This document shows, one piece after another, positions 17,231 to 25,406 of a stretch of 64,000 bases of DNA. Positions within the stretch are counted from its first letter, which is position 1; each line of letters opens with the position of its first letter. A model generated the notes under the pieces. It was not told the origin of the DNA and ran no database searches. It was given only the letters and a program-made list of their open reading frames with translations. Origin of the DNA: Oceanobacillus halophilus (GTDB lineage: Bacteria > Bacillota > Bacilli > Bacillales > Amphibacillaceae); the NCBI RefSeq assembly GCF_003628505.1, contig NZ_RBZP01000004.1:143144-207143 (forward strand), read 5' to 3'. Both the position numbers and the translations under genes were made by a program.

Positions 17231-18037
17231 TTACCCTAGTTTCCCTATGTCATTAACCGCTTTTCCCATACTCTCATCGTATGCCTTCAGTACTCGCTGA
17301 TTCGTTTCAAATAAACGGTACGCAGTCATCATATCTGTCATCGTTTGCATTGCATCTACATTGGATCCTTCAAGAAAACCTTGCTTCACCGTAAATGTCG
17401 TTCCCTCTGGGACAGCAGCTGCTTCCCCGTTAAACAAATCATTACCCTCTTTTACCATGTCAAGAACGTTATCCGTGTAGGAAATTCCCAGTTCAATTGT
17501 TTGTCCATCTGCCGTTTGCAACGTTCCATCTGGATCCACGATAAATTCCATTCCATCTGTTTCAATTGGGTTACCTGCATCATCTAACACATAGTATCCT
17601 TGACCAGTCACAAGAAAACCTTGTCCATCCACCGTGAAATTCCCGTTTCTTGTATAACGCACTTCACCATCTTCGTTTTGAACGGTAAAAAATAAGGCGC
17701 CATCTTCATCCGGAACATTTCCTGGAACAATTGCCAAGTCTGTTTTGATAGATGTTTCCCTTATATCTCCTTGGGAAAAGTTCGGAATCATTTCCTGTAC
17801 ATACACACCAGTGTTTAAAGAACCGATAGTTTTTTTCGAGGTGATATTCGACCCATTTGAAGCAGGAATTTGCTTCGAACTCATCTGCTGAATTAACAGT
17901 TCCGGAAAAGCTCGTTTAGCTGCTTGATCTGCTTTGTAACCAGGAGTATTCATATTCGCGATATTATTAGACAATGCTTCCTGAGATCGCTGCTGGGCAA
18001 TCATCCCACTTGCAGCTGTATAAAAACCTCTTAACAT
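17231..18037 (-). CDS. flhO: Flagellar basal-body rod/hook-type protein FlhO
   Basis: Paralogue of the downstream flhP product. This 268-residue axial protein begins MLRGFYTAASGMIAQQ and carries SNNIANMNTPGYKAD, the canonical FlgG-family N-terminal motif. Mid-chain DGAxFxVQ/VRYTRNGNFTVDGQGFLVT is typical of FlgG, and the C-terminus MTDMMTAYRLFETNQRVLKAYD forms the coiled coil. Synteny with mbl upstream and flhP downstream matches B. subtilis. Confidence 0.92.
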   Translation of the reverse strand: MLRGFYTAASGMIAQQRSQEALSNNIANMNTPGYKADQAAKRAFPELLIQQMSSKQIPASNGSNITSKKTIGSLNTGVYVQEMIPNFSQGDIRETSIKTDLAIVPGNVPDEDGALFFTVQNEDGEVRYTRNGNFTVDGQGFLVTGQGYYVLDDAGNPIETDGMEFIVDPDGTLQTADGQTIELGISYTDNVLDMVKEGNDLFNGEAAAVPEGTTFTVKQGFLEGSNVDAMQTMTDMMTAYRLFETNQRVLKAYDESMGKAVNDIGKLG

Positions 18038-18097
18038 TTGGATTCCTCCGTTACTTGAAAAAAATGTTTATGTAAGGATCATTTCTTTATTTCAGCT

Positions 18098-18160
18098 TAT
18101 CAGTTGATAGAAATTAATATGAATTCATAGTAATGTGATTAACCCCGCTACGGAAATAGA
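18098..18160. repeat. Fragment: left flank of the composite repeat
   Basis: CAGTTGATAGAAATTAATAT, then GAATTCATAGTAATGTG and CCCCGCTACGGAAATA match the left flank of copy R2 (15625-15690) almost base for base. The palindromic modules that should follow are absent, so this is a truncated copy. Confidence 0.7.
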
Positions 18161-18171
18161 AAAGAACCTTA

Positions 18172-18255
18172 TAAAAGAGCAAAAGGATAAAAAGGGCACG
18201 TGAAATTTCGACGTTAGCTGTGCAACCCGCAAATTTCTCGTTCCTTTTCATCCTC
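18172..18255. repeat. Long imperfect hairpin between mbl and flhO
   Basis: AAAAGGATAAAAAGG on the left pairs with CCTTTTCATCCTCCTTTTG on the right, and ACGTGAAATTTCG with CAAATTTCTCGT inside, closing an imperfect stem of about 30 bp with a GC-rich loop. It could serve as an mbl terminator or be another small palindromic element. T-run support is weak. Confidence 0.5.
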
Positions 18256-18269
18256 CTTTTGAACCCTAT

Positions 18270-19268
18270 TTAGATGGCTTTTCTTTCCACTTTGTCAATG
18301 TTTTCAAGCATAATGCCTGTACCTTTTGCAACACAGTTCATTGGCTCTTCCGCAATAAACACAGGGACTTTCAATTCTTCTGCAAGCAATTGATCGATTC
18401 CGTGAACCAATGCTCCACCGCCTGTTAGAATAATTCCGCGATCAATAATGTCTGCAGATAGTTCAGGTGGTGTGCGCTCTAGTACGGATTTTGCAGCTTG
18501 TACAATTAAATAAACGGATTCGCGCAGTGCTTCTTCAATTTCTACCGAGTTTACAGTAATGGTACGTGGAAGCCCGGAAACCATGTCACGACCGCGAATA
18601 TCAATCTCTTCGTTTCTTGAGCCTTCAAAAACCGTTGCAACTTCGACTTTGATATCTTCCGCCGTACGTTCACCGATTAGAAGTTTATATTTTTTCTTGA
18701 TATATTGGAGAATTTCGACATCGAATTTATCCCCAGCCATTTTAATCGATTCAGAAGTAACAATTCCTCCCATCGATAACACAGCTACATCCGTCGTACC
18801 GCCACCGATATCTACAACCATATTACCGCTAGGCTGGAAGATTTCCATTCCTGCCCCAATTGCCGCTACTTTCGGTTCTTCTTCTAAGTACACTTTTTTC
18901 CCGCCAGATTTCTCCGCTGCTTCCTTGATCGCTTTTTGCTCCACTTTGGTAATGTTTGTTGGGCAACAAATAAGCATTCTAGGTTTAGAAAGAAATCCTT
19001 TCACATTGATTTTATTGATAAAATGCTTGAGCATTGCTTCTGTAACATCAAAATCAGCTATTACGCCATCTTTAAGAGGGCGAATTGCCTCAATGTTCCC
19101 TGGTGTTCGTCCAACCATGCGTCGTGCCGCTTCACCAACTTCAAGGACTTTCCCTGTGTTACGATCCATAGCAACAACGGATGGTTCGTTCAAAACAATT
19201 CCTTTACCTTTAACATGAATTAAAACATTCGCCGTTCCAAGGTCAATTCCAATATCCCTAGAAAACAT
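18270..19268 (-). CDS. mbl: MreB-like actin homologue Mbl
   Basis: Cytoskeletal ATPase guiding cylindrical wall synthesis. The 332-residue protein has the actin-fold motifs IGIDLGTANVLIHVKGKG at the N-terminus, VVDIGGGTTDVAVLSMGG mid-chain, and ILTGGGALVHGIDQLLAEE near the C-terminus. It follows spoIIID on the minus strand, as in B. subtilis, which separates it from MreB proper (normally in the mreBCD-min cluster). A long repeat array separates it from spoIIID, so it must have its own promoter there. Confidence 0.95.
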   Translation of the reverse strand: MFSRDIGIDLGTANVLIHVKGKGIVLNEPSVVAMDRNTGKVLEVGEAARRMVGRTPGNIEAIRPLKDGVIADFDVTEAMLKHFINKINVKGFLSKPRMLICCPTNITKVEQKAIKEAAEKSGGKKVYLEEEPKVAAIGAGMEIFQPSGNMVVDIGGGTTDVAVLSMGGIVTSESIKMAGDKFDVEILQYIKKKYKLLIGERTAEDIKVEVATVFEGSRNEEIDIRGRDMVSGLPRTITVNSVEIEEALRESVYLIVQAAKSVLERTPPELSADIIDRGIILTGGGALVHGIDQLLAEELKVPVFIAEEPMNCVAKGTGIMLENIDKVERKAI

Positions 19269-19449
19269 GTGTGTAGATCCTCCTAAGCTTAACTATCTTG
19301 CATCTGTCCGAAAACATAATGCTACTAGTACAATATTTTACCACAAATTTCAACAATTAACTGCTATAATGAAAAGTTTTTTGTCGAATTTTTGTGAACT
19401 GCGGCAAAGGTGGTGATAGGTATACAAAGTAGATTTCCCACTGTTTGAT

Positions 19450-20060
19450 GTTGATACAAATATTTCTCGTTGATAGGTGCTTAGAAGTCGTTGATTTAGC
19501 ATTTGCTTTCGTTGATATCTGGCTGAGTTCCGTTGATATCCTGGGCGTCCGTTGATTTACCACTTTTTATTGTTGATATAATCTCATCGAACGTTGATAT
19601 ACGCTTAAGTATGGTCGATATCTGGCTGGGTTCCGTTGATATCCTAGGCCTCCGTTGATTTACCACCATTTATTGTTGATATACTCTCATCGAACGTTGA
19701 TATACACTTAAATATGGTCGATACCTGGCTGAGTTCCGTTGATATCCCGGTCCTTCGTTGATTTACCACCTTTTTGTGTTGATATAATATCATTTAACGT
19801 TGATATACAACTAAATATGGTCGATACCTGGCTGGGTTCCGTTGATATCCCGGTCCTTCGTTGATTTACCACCTTTTTGTGTTGATATAATATCATTTAA
19901 CGTTGATATACAACTAAATATGGTCGATATCTGGCTGAGTTCCGTCGATATCCCGGGCCTCCGTTGATTTACCACCTTTTTATGTTGATATAATCTCATC
20001 GAACGTTGATATACACTTAAATATGGTCGATATCCGGCTGGTTTCCGTCGATATCCATCC
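19450..20060. repeat. Phase-locked 21/19-bp array with exact 103-bp higher-order repeats
   Basis: Units start with GTTGATAT, GTTGATTT or GTCGATA. The GTCGATA unit recurs at 19614, 19717, 19820, 19923 and 20026, 103 bp apart each time. Each 103-bp block is four 21-mers plus one 19-mer (GTTGATATCCYGGnCCTYC). The first clear unit begins at 19450. The array fills the gap between the mbl start and the spoIIID terminator. Confidence 0.95.
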
Positions 20061-20145
20061 CCACACACTTCCATTAACACCCATCCACCAAAAACCCGCC
20101 CTCCCACACTACCTTACCATTCCACACCCCCAAAACCACATAAAA

Positions 20146-20181
20146 AAGCCAGCCTCCAACTTCAACAGGCTGACTTTTTTC
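20146..20181 (-). terminator. Bidirectional terminator after spoIIID
   Basis: AGCCAGCCT pairs with AGGCTGACT across a 12-nt loop, with an A-run before and a T-run after on the plus strand, so it works in both directions. Confidence 0.88.
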
Positions 20182-20202
20182 ACCTATGTTTTTCCTCCTA
20201 CC

Positions 20203-20481
20203 TTATCCTACTGGTTTTGCGGTGTCTTCGCTTTTGGGATTAACTTTGTATTTTTTCCTCGTGGCCTCACCTCCTCTAAGATGTCTAATTGCTTTGTGGT
20301 ATTCCAGGACTTCTTTAACTTGATTGGCTAATTCGGGGTTAATTTCTGGTAAGCGTTCTGTAAGGTCTTTGTGGACGGTACTTTTGGAAACGCCAAATTC
20401 CTTAGCTATCGTACGTACGGTTTTCTTCGTCTCTACGATATGTCTTCCTATCCTAAGCGTTCTTTCTTTGATGTAATCGTG
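20203..20481 (-). CDS. spoIIID: Sporulation transcriptional regulator SpoIIID
   Basis: DNA-binding regulator acting in the mother cell during sporulation. The 92-residue protein contains YIKERTLRIGRHIVETKKTV, then the helix-turn-helix TIAKEFGVSKSTVHKDLTERL and the conserved KAIRHLRGGEATRKKYK tail. The start is GTG 20481, with GGGAGG 8 nt upstream; this reproduces the usual length of about 93 residues. The same frame stays open for a further 68 codons upstream, but no good ribosome site supports a longer protein. It lies directly upstream of mbl, as in B. subtilis. Confidence 0.96.
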   Translation of the reverse strand, partial: HDYIKERTLRIGRHIVETKKTVRTIAKEFGVSKSTVHKDLTERLPEINPELANQVKEVLEYHKAIRHLRGGEATRKKYKVNPKSEDTAKPVG

Positions 20482-20870
20482 CACACCGTTCGCCTCCCTA
20501 AGTTGATAACTTCCGAGGTGCATAATTGAGACAAGGTGTTCAAGTAATGCGGCTTGTTCATTCATCGGAGAATCGTTCGGATCTGCAAATGTGTCTATGT
20601 ACAATATATATTTAAAGTTCTTTTTTATAAAATTAATTACAAGAATTTTCTGTATTTTCATCGAATAAATATAGAAAGGTAGCATTCATTTTACATATGT
20701 CCTACCAGCCACATGAGCTCTCACCTCAGATGTTGCTAAATGACTGATTTGTAATCATTTTATTACACTTAACTCATGTTTATGATAAAATTTGAACATT
20801 TAGGACAACGGACAAGAAGTATTTTTAAACAATTTTTAGATAAATCACCGCCAAACATAAAATCATGAAA
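20482..20870. other. Leader and promoter region of spoIIID
   Basis: No separate gene is recognised. The 200 bp next to spoIIID remain open in the spoIIID frame (including ...LLEHLVSIMHLGSYQLREANG) although the gene clearly starts at the downstream GTG. TATATATTGTACATAGACA near 20600 is a possible sigma-E-like -10 (CATA-type) region, but I could not fit a convincing -35. Confidence 0.35.
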
Positions 20871-20905
20871 ATAGGATGCCGCATTTTCGTGCAGCATCCT
20901 TCGTT
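20871..20905 (-). terminator. Terminator of the AimR-like/peptide operon
   Basis: AGGATGC and GCATCCT pair around a GC-containing 14-nt loop. On the minus strand the stem is followed by ATTTTCAT; on the plus strand by TCGTTTTT. It lies just after the stop of the 35-codon peptide gene. Confidence 0.65.
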
Positions 20906-20910
20906 TTTAC

Positions 20911-21018
20911 CTATGAAAATAAATCCCCTAATCCTGGATCATAAGCTGTATCCCAGGCTCCAGTCACAACTATAACTCCTACAACTACCATCAGTAAAAG
21001 AAATTTGTTTCTTTTCAT
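20911..21018 (-). CDS. Candidate signalling-peptide precursor (AimP/Phr-like, 35 aa)
   Basis: A 35-codon gene 71 bp downstream of the AimR-like receptor, with AAGGAGAGG 4-7 nt before its ATG. The product begins MKRNKF, followed by about 14 strongly hydrophobic residues (LLLMVVVGVIVVTG) that look like an export signal. It ends in a short polar tail AWDTAYDPGLGDLFS. This is the layout of Phr/AimP/PapR precursors, in which the C-terminal 5-8 residues are released and re-imported. The tail does not end in Gly-Ala as known arbitrium peptides do. The candidate mature form is somewhere in the last 8 residues; this is inference. Confidence 0.65.
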   Translation of the reverse strand: MKRNKFLLLMVVVGVIVVTGAWDTAYDPGLGDLFS

Positions 21019-21089
21019 GAAACCTCTCCTTTTCCATTTTTAAATGGACTTTTTATATACAAACCCTTTTAGAAAGGACTTGCAAACTC

Positions 21090-22106
21090 TCATACATATA
21101 ACTTTCTTAGCTCATTTAGCGGCAACCTGCTGAAAAAATAGTCGCTGCGCTTATGGACAAAATCCTTATATGATTGTACTAATAAGGTTCTATCCTGTTT
21201 TGCTTTTCCCAAATAGTATTTGCGAAATGGTGTATTTAACGGGATATTTTCTAACAATTCAATCGCCTTTTGTTTATTTCCTTTGGCTATTTCAAGGTGG
21301 GCTTGTTCGCTTTTTTCAGTGGTTGATATATGTTCTGCTTTATTGAAGTGGGCTGCTAAAAATGGGATATTTTGTTGTTCAATTAAGTAAATAGCAGATT
21401 TTATATTATATTTTTTGGCTATGCTTAGCGCTTCTTTCATATGAAACATAGCTTGAATATAGGATTCAAAAGTATAGGATAATCCAATTTTTATGTGAGT
21501 ATCCATGCGTACACTTGGGTTACTAGTTTCATTAAATATTTTATAGGCTAGCCTGCGAGCGACAATGATTTCATTCCTCATTAACGTATAGACGAGTGCT
21601 ACTTGGTTATATCTGATTTTTAGACTTTTTAAAAAGAAAAAGTCATCTATTTCCTTTATTAATTCTTCATATGCTTTTAAGGAATTTCCGAGATTATAAT
21701 AATACTCCATATTGTATTGTACGTTTACTTTTGCAAACTCCAGTAAGCAAAGAAGTTCAGGTTCACTCGTATGGATCCTTTCCATCTTATCAATGAGCTG
21801 GTTAGGTTCGTAATCACGACGCTTTAATGCTAGAAAAATTTTATATACCTCTGCCCACTGTCGATTGGACCATTCCGGAGATTGTTCATTTATTTTAATT
21901 AGCTTTTTCAGATCTTCATAATAACCATTCATCAGAAGAAATTCCATGCCTTTTTTCTGAATGTCGTTAGAAGAAGATTGTAAGCAAAAATCTTTTATTT
22001 TATCCAATAGTCTATCTTCGTCATGCTCCATTTCAAGCGCAACTATAAGCTGTTCAAAGGTTAAATCATTGGTATCTGATATTAATTCTACAGCTGACAA
22101 CTTCAT
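21090..22106 (-). CDS. AimR-like peptide-responsive TPR receptor lacking the N-terminal HTH
   Basis: A 338-residue all-helical repeat protein resembling AimR, the arbitrium receptor of SPbeta-group phages. Matches I recognise against remembered phi3T AimR include TFEQL...DKIKDFCLQ (TFNEF...ELMKDYCLN), the WAEVYKIFLALKRR segment, and the C-terminal EQAHLEIAKGNKQKAIELLENI, then YYLGKAKQD and FFSRLPLNELRKL. Only about 15 residues precede the TFEQL block, where phage AimR has about 43, so the DNA-binding helix-turn-helix appears to be missing. AGGAAAGGGG lies upstream of the ATG. The small peptide gene follows. No phage genes are nearby; the locus sits between spoIIQ and spoIIID. Confidence 0.72.
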   Translation of the reverse strand: MKLSAVELISDTNDLTFEQLIVALEMEHDEDRLLDKIKDFCLQSSSNDIQKKGMEFLLMNGYYEDLKKLIKINEQSPEWSNRQWAEVYKIFLALKRRDYEPNQLIDKMERIHTSEPELLCLLEFAKVNVQYNMEYYYNLGNSLKAYEELIKEIDDFFFLKSLKIRYNQVALVYTLMRNEIIVARRLAYKIFNETSNPSVRMDTHIKIGLSYTFESYIQAMFHMKEALSIAKKYNIKSAIYLIEQQNIPFLAAHFNKAEHISTTEKSEQAHLEIAKGNKQKAIELLENIPLNTPFRKYYLGKAKQDRTLLVQSYKDFVHKRSDYFFSRLPLNELRKLYV

Positions 22107-22352
22107 TCCTATTCCCCTTTCCTACACGATGAAAAATGATCTCTATCTTCTCTATTTATCATTTGTGTAAACTTGACTGAGATTCTGCAAAAAAATGAAT
22201 AATAAATCATTTTCTGACATCTTTATATTATCATAATTATTGCTCAAAAATAGAATAATCGTTCGACATAATTTGATGTTCAGACTTCTAAAAGCCTGTA
22301 ACCATGCACTTTGAACAGGTCTATACAAGTGAAAAAATATTTAATAAATAAA

Positions 22353-22386
22353 AATACTCTAGCAAGAGATTGCTAGAGTATTTTCC
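22353..22386 (-). terminator. Terminator of spoIIQ
   Basis: A perfect 13-bp stem (AATACTCTAGCAA / TTGCTAGAGTATT) with a 4-nt loop, followed by TTTT on either strand. It lies 17 bp beyond the spoIIQ stop. Confidence 0.93.
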
Positions 22387-22402
22387 TCCTATCTAGTAAA
22401 AT

Positions 22403-23299
22403 TTAGGAGTTATCTGAAGAATCTTCTTCTTCCTTGTCAGAATCTGTTTCTTCTTCATCCGCAGATTCTTCAGTTTCATCTGTTGATTCTTCATCGGTCA
22501 CATTTTCAGAGTCCGTTGGCTCAGAAGCTTCTTCGGATTCTGCTTCTTCACTTGCTGCAGATTCTTCGCTTCCTTCTGATTCTTCACTAACTTCTTCGCC
22601 TTCAAGCTCATCTAGAGCACTAACTGGCTGATTGAAGAAGCTTTCTGGATTGACTCCTTTGTCACCTTTTCTTAGTTCAAAATGTACATGCGTTCCGTTA
22701 TCTTTTCCGAAAATATTCTTCCCAGCTGTTCCTAATTGGTCCCCTTGTTTTACTTCGTCACCAGCAGTTACGGCAACTTCACCAAGGCTTGCATAGTATG
22801 TTGTTACATCATTTTCATGCGACAATATGACAACATTACCTAACAATGGATCTTCTTTCACTTCCGTAACCGTACCACTTAGTGAAGCTTGTACTTCAAA
22901 TGGTTCTTCTGAAGCAAAGTCAACTCCTGTACTTTGGTAATATCTATTATTATAGAATACCAAAGCATTTTCTTGATCTTCTTCTGATGCATTGTAATCA
23001 TAAAATTTAGTTACGATTTCTGCTTGATCTGGATCTGTTAATGGGAACTTAATAGTTTCTTGCTGATCGAGTACTGGCTGTGCTTCTTCCCCATCTGGAG
23101 TTGGCTCGTAATTATCTGTCACTTGCTCGTCTTGCACTTCTTCATCCGCACTTGGTACTTGATTATCTAGATTTTGGTACCAAACGACAACTGCTAATAG
23201 AAGAGCTGCAATGGTTAAATATAATGCTGGGAAAAACCATTTCTTCCGGAAAATACGACTCCATTTATTTTTTGGAGTTCCTTGTTTTTCTTCACTCAT
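22403..23299 (-). CDS. spoIIQ: Stage II sporulation protein Q (degenerate M23 domain)
   Basis: Forespore membrane protein that pairs with SpoIIIAH across the intermembrane space during engulfment. It has 298 residues: a basic cytoplasmic N-terminus, one transmembrane helix at about 22-41, an acidic linker, and a LytM/M23 domain at about 90-222. The first metal ligand of active M23 enzymes is replaced by Ser123 (YYQSTGVDFA), while Asp127 and HVH (204-206) remain, so it should be catalytically dead, as in B. subtilis. The C-terminal 65 residues are a Glu/Ser/Asp-rich tail. The gene is adjacent to spoIID, separated by repeat R3. Confidence 0.93.
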   Translation of the reverse strand: MSEEKQGTPKNKWSRIFRKKWFFPALYLTIAALLLAVVVWYQNLDNQVPSADEEVQDEQVTDNYEPTPDGEEAQPVLDQQETIKFPLTDPDQAEIVTKFYDYNASEEDQENALVFYNNRYYQSTGVDFASEEPFEVQASLSGTVTEVKEDPLLGNVVILSHENDVTTYYASLGEVAVTAGDEVKQGDQLGTAGKNIFGKDNGTHVHFELRKGDKGVNPESFFNQPVSALDELEGEEVSEESEGSEESAASEEAESEEASEPTDSENVTDEESTDETEESADEEETDSDKEEEDSSDNS

Positions 23300-23461
23300 T
23301 AGAACATCACCTCAAAAACCATTGTTATCAGAAAAGAAGAAATATATACATTTCCGCAAAAAAATTATGATATTTTATGCATTTTTTTATAAAACATGGG
23401 TAAATTAAGGGTTTATATGGTTGTGAGAGGGTGTGTTTTTATAGAAAAGATTATCCTCTAA

Positions 23462-23948
23462 TAGATTATTGCTCCTCCAAGACTGTAGACTTCATTTAGA
23501 ATAGTGGAGTTCTCGCTCGCACTTATGATTGTTTTGTGCAGGTATTCGCTCCGGCAGAATACTACGCTTTCCGCGGACACGGCCTCAGCCTCCTCGCGGA
23601 AAGACCATCGCTGCGGGGTCTTCGGACACGTGCTATTCCCGCAGGAGTCTTCGTATTCTGCCTCCGCTTTGATAGGTGTTCATGTTTAGTTTTATAACTC
23701 ATAAGATCACATTTAAGATTATTATTCTCCTTAAATATATAATGTAGAGCAGACAACATAGCGGAGGAAATACACGGAGACTCCTGCGGGAAGAAGAGCA
23801 TCGGTGAGACTGCGTAGTGCGTTAGCACGGAGGAGGCTCACCAGCTCCCCGCGGAAAGCGGAGTGTATTTCCGCAGCGGGGTTATGCACCTTACTATGAA
23901 TTTAAATTATCAACAATTTCTACCAACTGTAAAACTCAATAAAAAGCC
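23462..23948. repeat. Composite MITE-like repeat, copy R3 (module I then module II)
   Basis: Module I lies at about 23540-23690 (CTTTCCGCGGACACGGCCTC, later GGGGTCTTCGGACACGTGC). Module II lies at about 23757-23885 (GCGGAGGAAATACACGG to GGAGTGTATTTCCGC) with GGTGAG, GTGC-GTTA-GCAC and CTCACC nested hairpins. The right flank (GTTATGCACC, then TATCAACAATTTCTACC) matches the left flank of R2 in reverse. The modules are only about 70 bp apart here. Confidence 0.8.
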
Positions 23949-23967
23949 TCCATCTCAAAAGACAGAC

Positions 23968-24002
23968 AAAAAAACCCCCCGCCTTATTTCGAGACGAGGG
24001 TT
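23968..24002 (-). terminator. Possible terminator overlapping the spoIID stop codon
   Basis: AACCCTCG and GGCGGGGGGTT can pair (one G-U pair, one bulge) and are followed by seven Ts on the minus strand. The stop codon sits in the loop. Confidence 0.55.
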
Positions 24003-25159
24003 GGTGCGGTTTCATCTACGGAGCTGATTTGTACACCTTGGTAATAATGATTGATAATGTCTTCATATGTTTTTCCACTTTGCGCCATATAATGGGCACC
24101 GTACTGGCTCATGCCAACTCCATGGCCATAGCCTTCTGTCGTGATGACAAAGTGTCCATTGTTTTGTTTAATGGTAAAATCACTTGATTTCAATTCTAAT
24201 TTCTCCCGTATTTCTCTCCCTGAGAAATTATTTCCTTCAATTCCTATTTCTTTTACCCGACCGCTATCTGTGCGAGCCTCTTCTATATAGGAAGGTTTAT
24301 CATTAGGCAGATCGATTTCTAAAGCTGTTTCAATTTGTTCTACTGTAAAAGTATCCTGGCTTAGGAATTTAGGGGAATCTTCATCCCACGGACTTTCCAC
24401 ACTTCTTAAGTAAGGCAATTCGTTTTCCCAATAGTCTTCCGAGTTTTCCGTGTAGCCATTGCTTGTTGAAAAAAATGCTGCTGTTATTGGTGACTCTTCA
24501 TACGTTAGTATCTGTCCTTTGGTTGCATTCACCGCTTTTTTTATCTTGTTCATTTTCTCTGGGTATTCACTGCCCCATTGTTTAATTAAATCTTCTTCAC
24601 TTAAGTACACTTGATGAGTAACTGTATCGGTAACATCATATTCAACTGCTTCATCTCCATGAAGCAAGTGATTAACTGTATACGTTCTTGCCGCCAGCGC
24701 CTGGGCCTTTAAAGCTTCTAATTCAAACTCCGCTGGCATCTCAGCAGCAACTACCCCAGCCACATAATCTTCTAGCGGAATATTCTCCACCGTATCTGTC
24801 GATGAACGCATCACCTCTACCGCAAATGGCGAAGATGCAGTTTCTACCGTTGTATCCATTGTTTTGGTGACTGTAGCCGCTTCCTGTCCTTTACTGCCAA
24901 ATGGAACGACAATCATTGTCGGGATAACTAGAATAATTAGTACGAGCACCATTATAGTAAATGCCGTCGGAAGACTCCATGGTCGTGATGTGTTTGTCGT
25001 TTTCATTGGAATGACTTTTTTAAAATTTGCTTTCGTGTTTTTCGTTTTATAGTATGTTTTCCCATAAGATGAGTGTTTCTTCTTTAATTGCTTGATCAAT
25101 ATCGAGTTTTTTCGTTTCCATCGTCTGACTGGTTTGTATGGATATTTACGTCCGTTCAC
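23984..25159 (-). CDS. spoIID: Stage II sporulation protein D (lytic transglycosylase)
   Basis: Engulfment peptidoglycan hydrolase of the SpoIIDMP complex. The 391-residue protein has a single transmembrane helix at about 62-84 and a SpoIID domain with the catalytic Glu140 in VVAAEMPAEFELEALKAQAL. Later conserved blocks are FFSTSNGYTENSEDYW and the C-terminal GYGHGVGMSQYGAHYMA. The start is GTG 25159, with GAGGAGG 6 nt upstream; a Met at codon 52 lacks a ribosome site. The cytoplasmic N-terminus is therefore about 50 residues longer than I remember for B. subtilis SpoIID, and it is very basic. In B. subtilis, murAA lies directly upstream; here an 11-kb peptide-recycling block intervenes. Confidence 0.93.
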   Translation of the reverse strand: MNGRKYPYKPVRRWKRKNSILIKQLKKKHSSYGKTYYKTKNTKANFKKVIPMKTTNTSRPWSLPTAFTIMVLVLIILVIPTMIVVPFGSKGQEAATVTKTMDTTVETASSPFAVEVMRSSTDTVENIPLEDYVAGVVAAEMPAEFELEALKAQALAARTYTVNHLLHGDEAVEYDVTDTVTHQVYLSEEDLIKQWGSEYPEKMNKIKKAVNATKGQILTYEESPITAAFFSTSNGYTENSEDYWENELPYLRSVESPWDEDSPKFLSQDTFTVEQIETALEIDLPNDKPSYIEEARTDSGRVKEIGIEGNNFSGREIREKLELKSSDFTIKQNNGHFVITTEGYGHGVGMSQYGAHYMAQSGKTYEDIINHYYQGVQISSVDETAPTLVSK

Positions 25160-25363
25160 AGCTTACCTCCTCTTTTGTCTTATGAATTTTGTCTAATCTA
25201 GCATCCCTATTAAACAATTTATTAAGAAACTCATTTCAATAGAACCAAAAAATGAAAAATGTTTTGCAGGAACGAATGAGCTCCTATGTAAGAATATGAT
25301 GCTGGAGGTATTTGCAGAACTTATTTTTGCTAGAAGTGTATAGGCCAATGTTCCCAACATAAA

Positions 25364-25396
25364 AATACCCATACATCGCGCAAGCTAATGTATGGG
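25364..25396 (-). terminator. Terminator of the ykf cluster
   Basis: On the minus strand CCCATACAT pairs with ATGTATGGG around an 11-nt loop, followed by TATTTTTATG. It lies just after the ykfD-like stop. Confidence 0.85.
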
Positions 25397-25406
25397 GCAC
25401 ACTTAT

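Noticed and set aside
23984..25006. Shorter spoIID starting at the internal Met (MKTTNTSRPWS)
   Set aside because: It has no ribosome site, whereas the upstream GTG has GAGGAGG at 6 nt.
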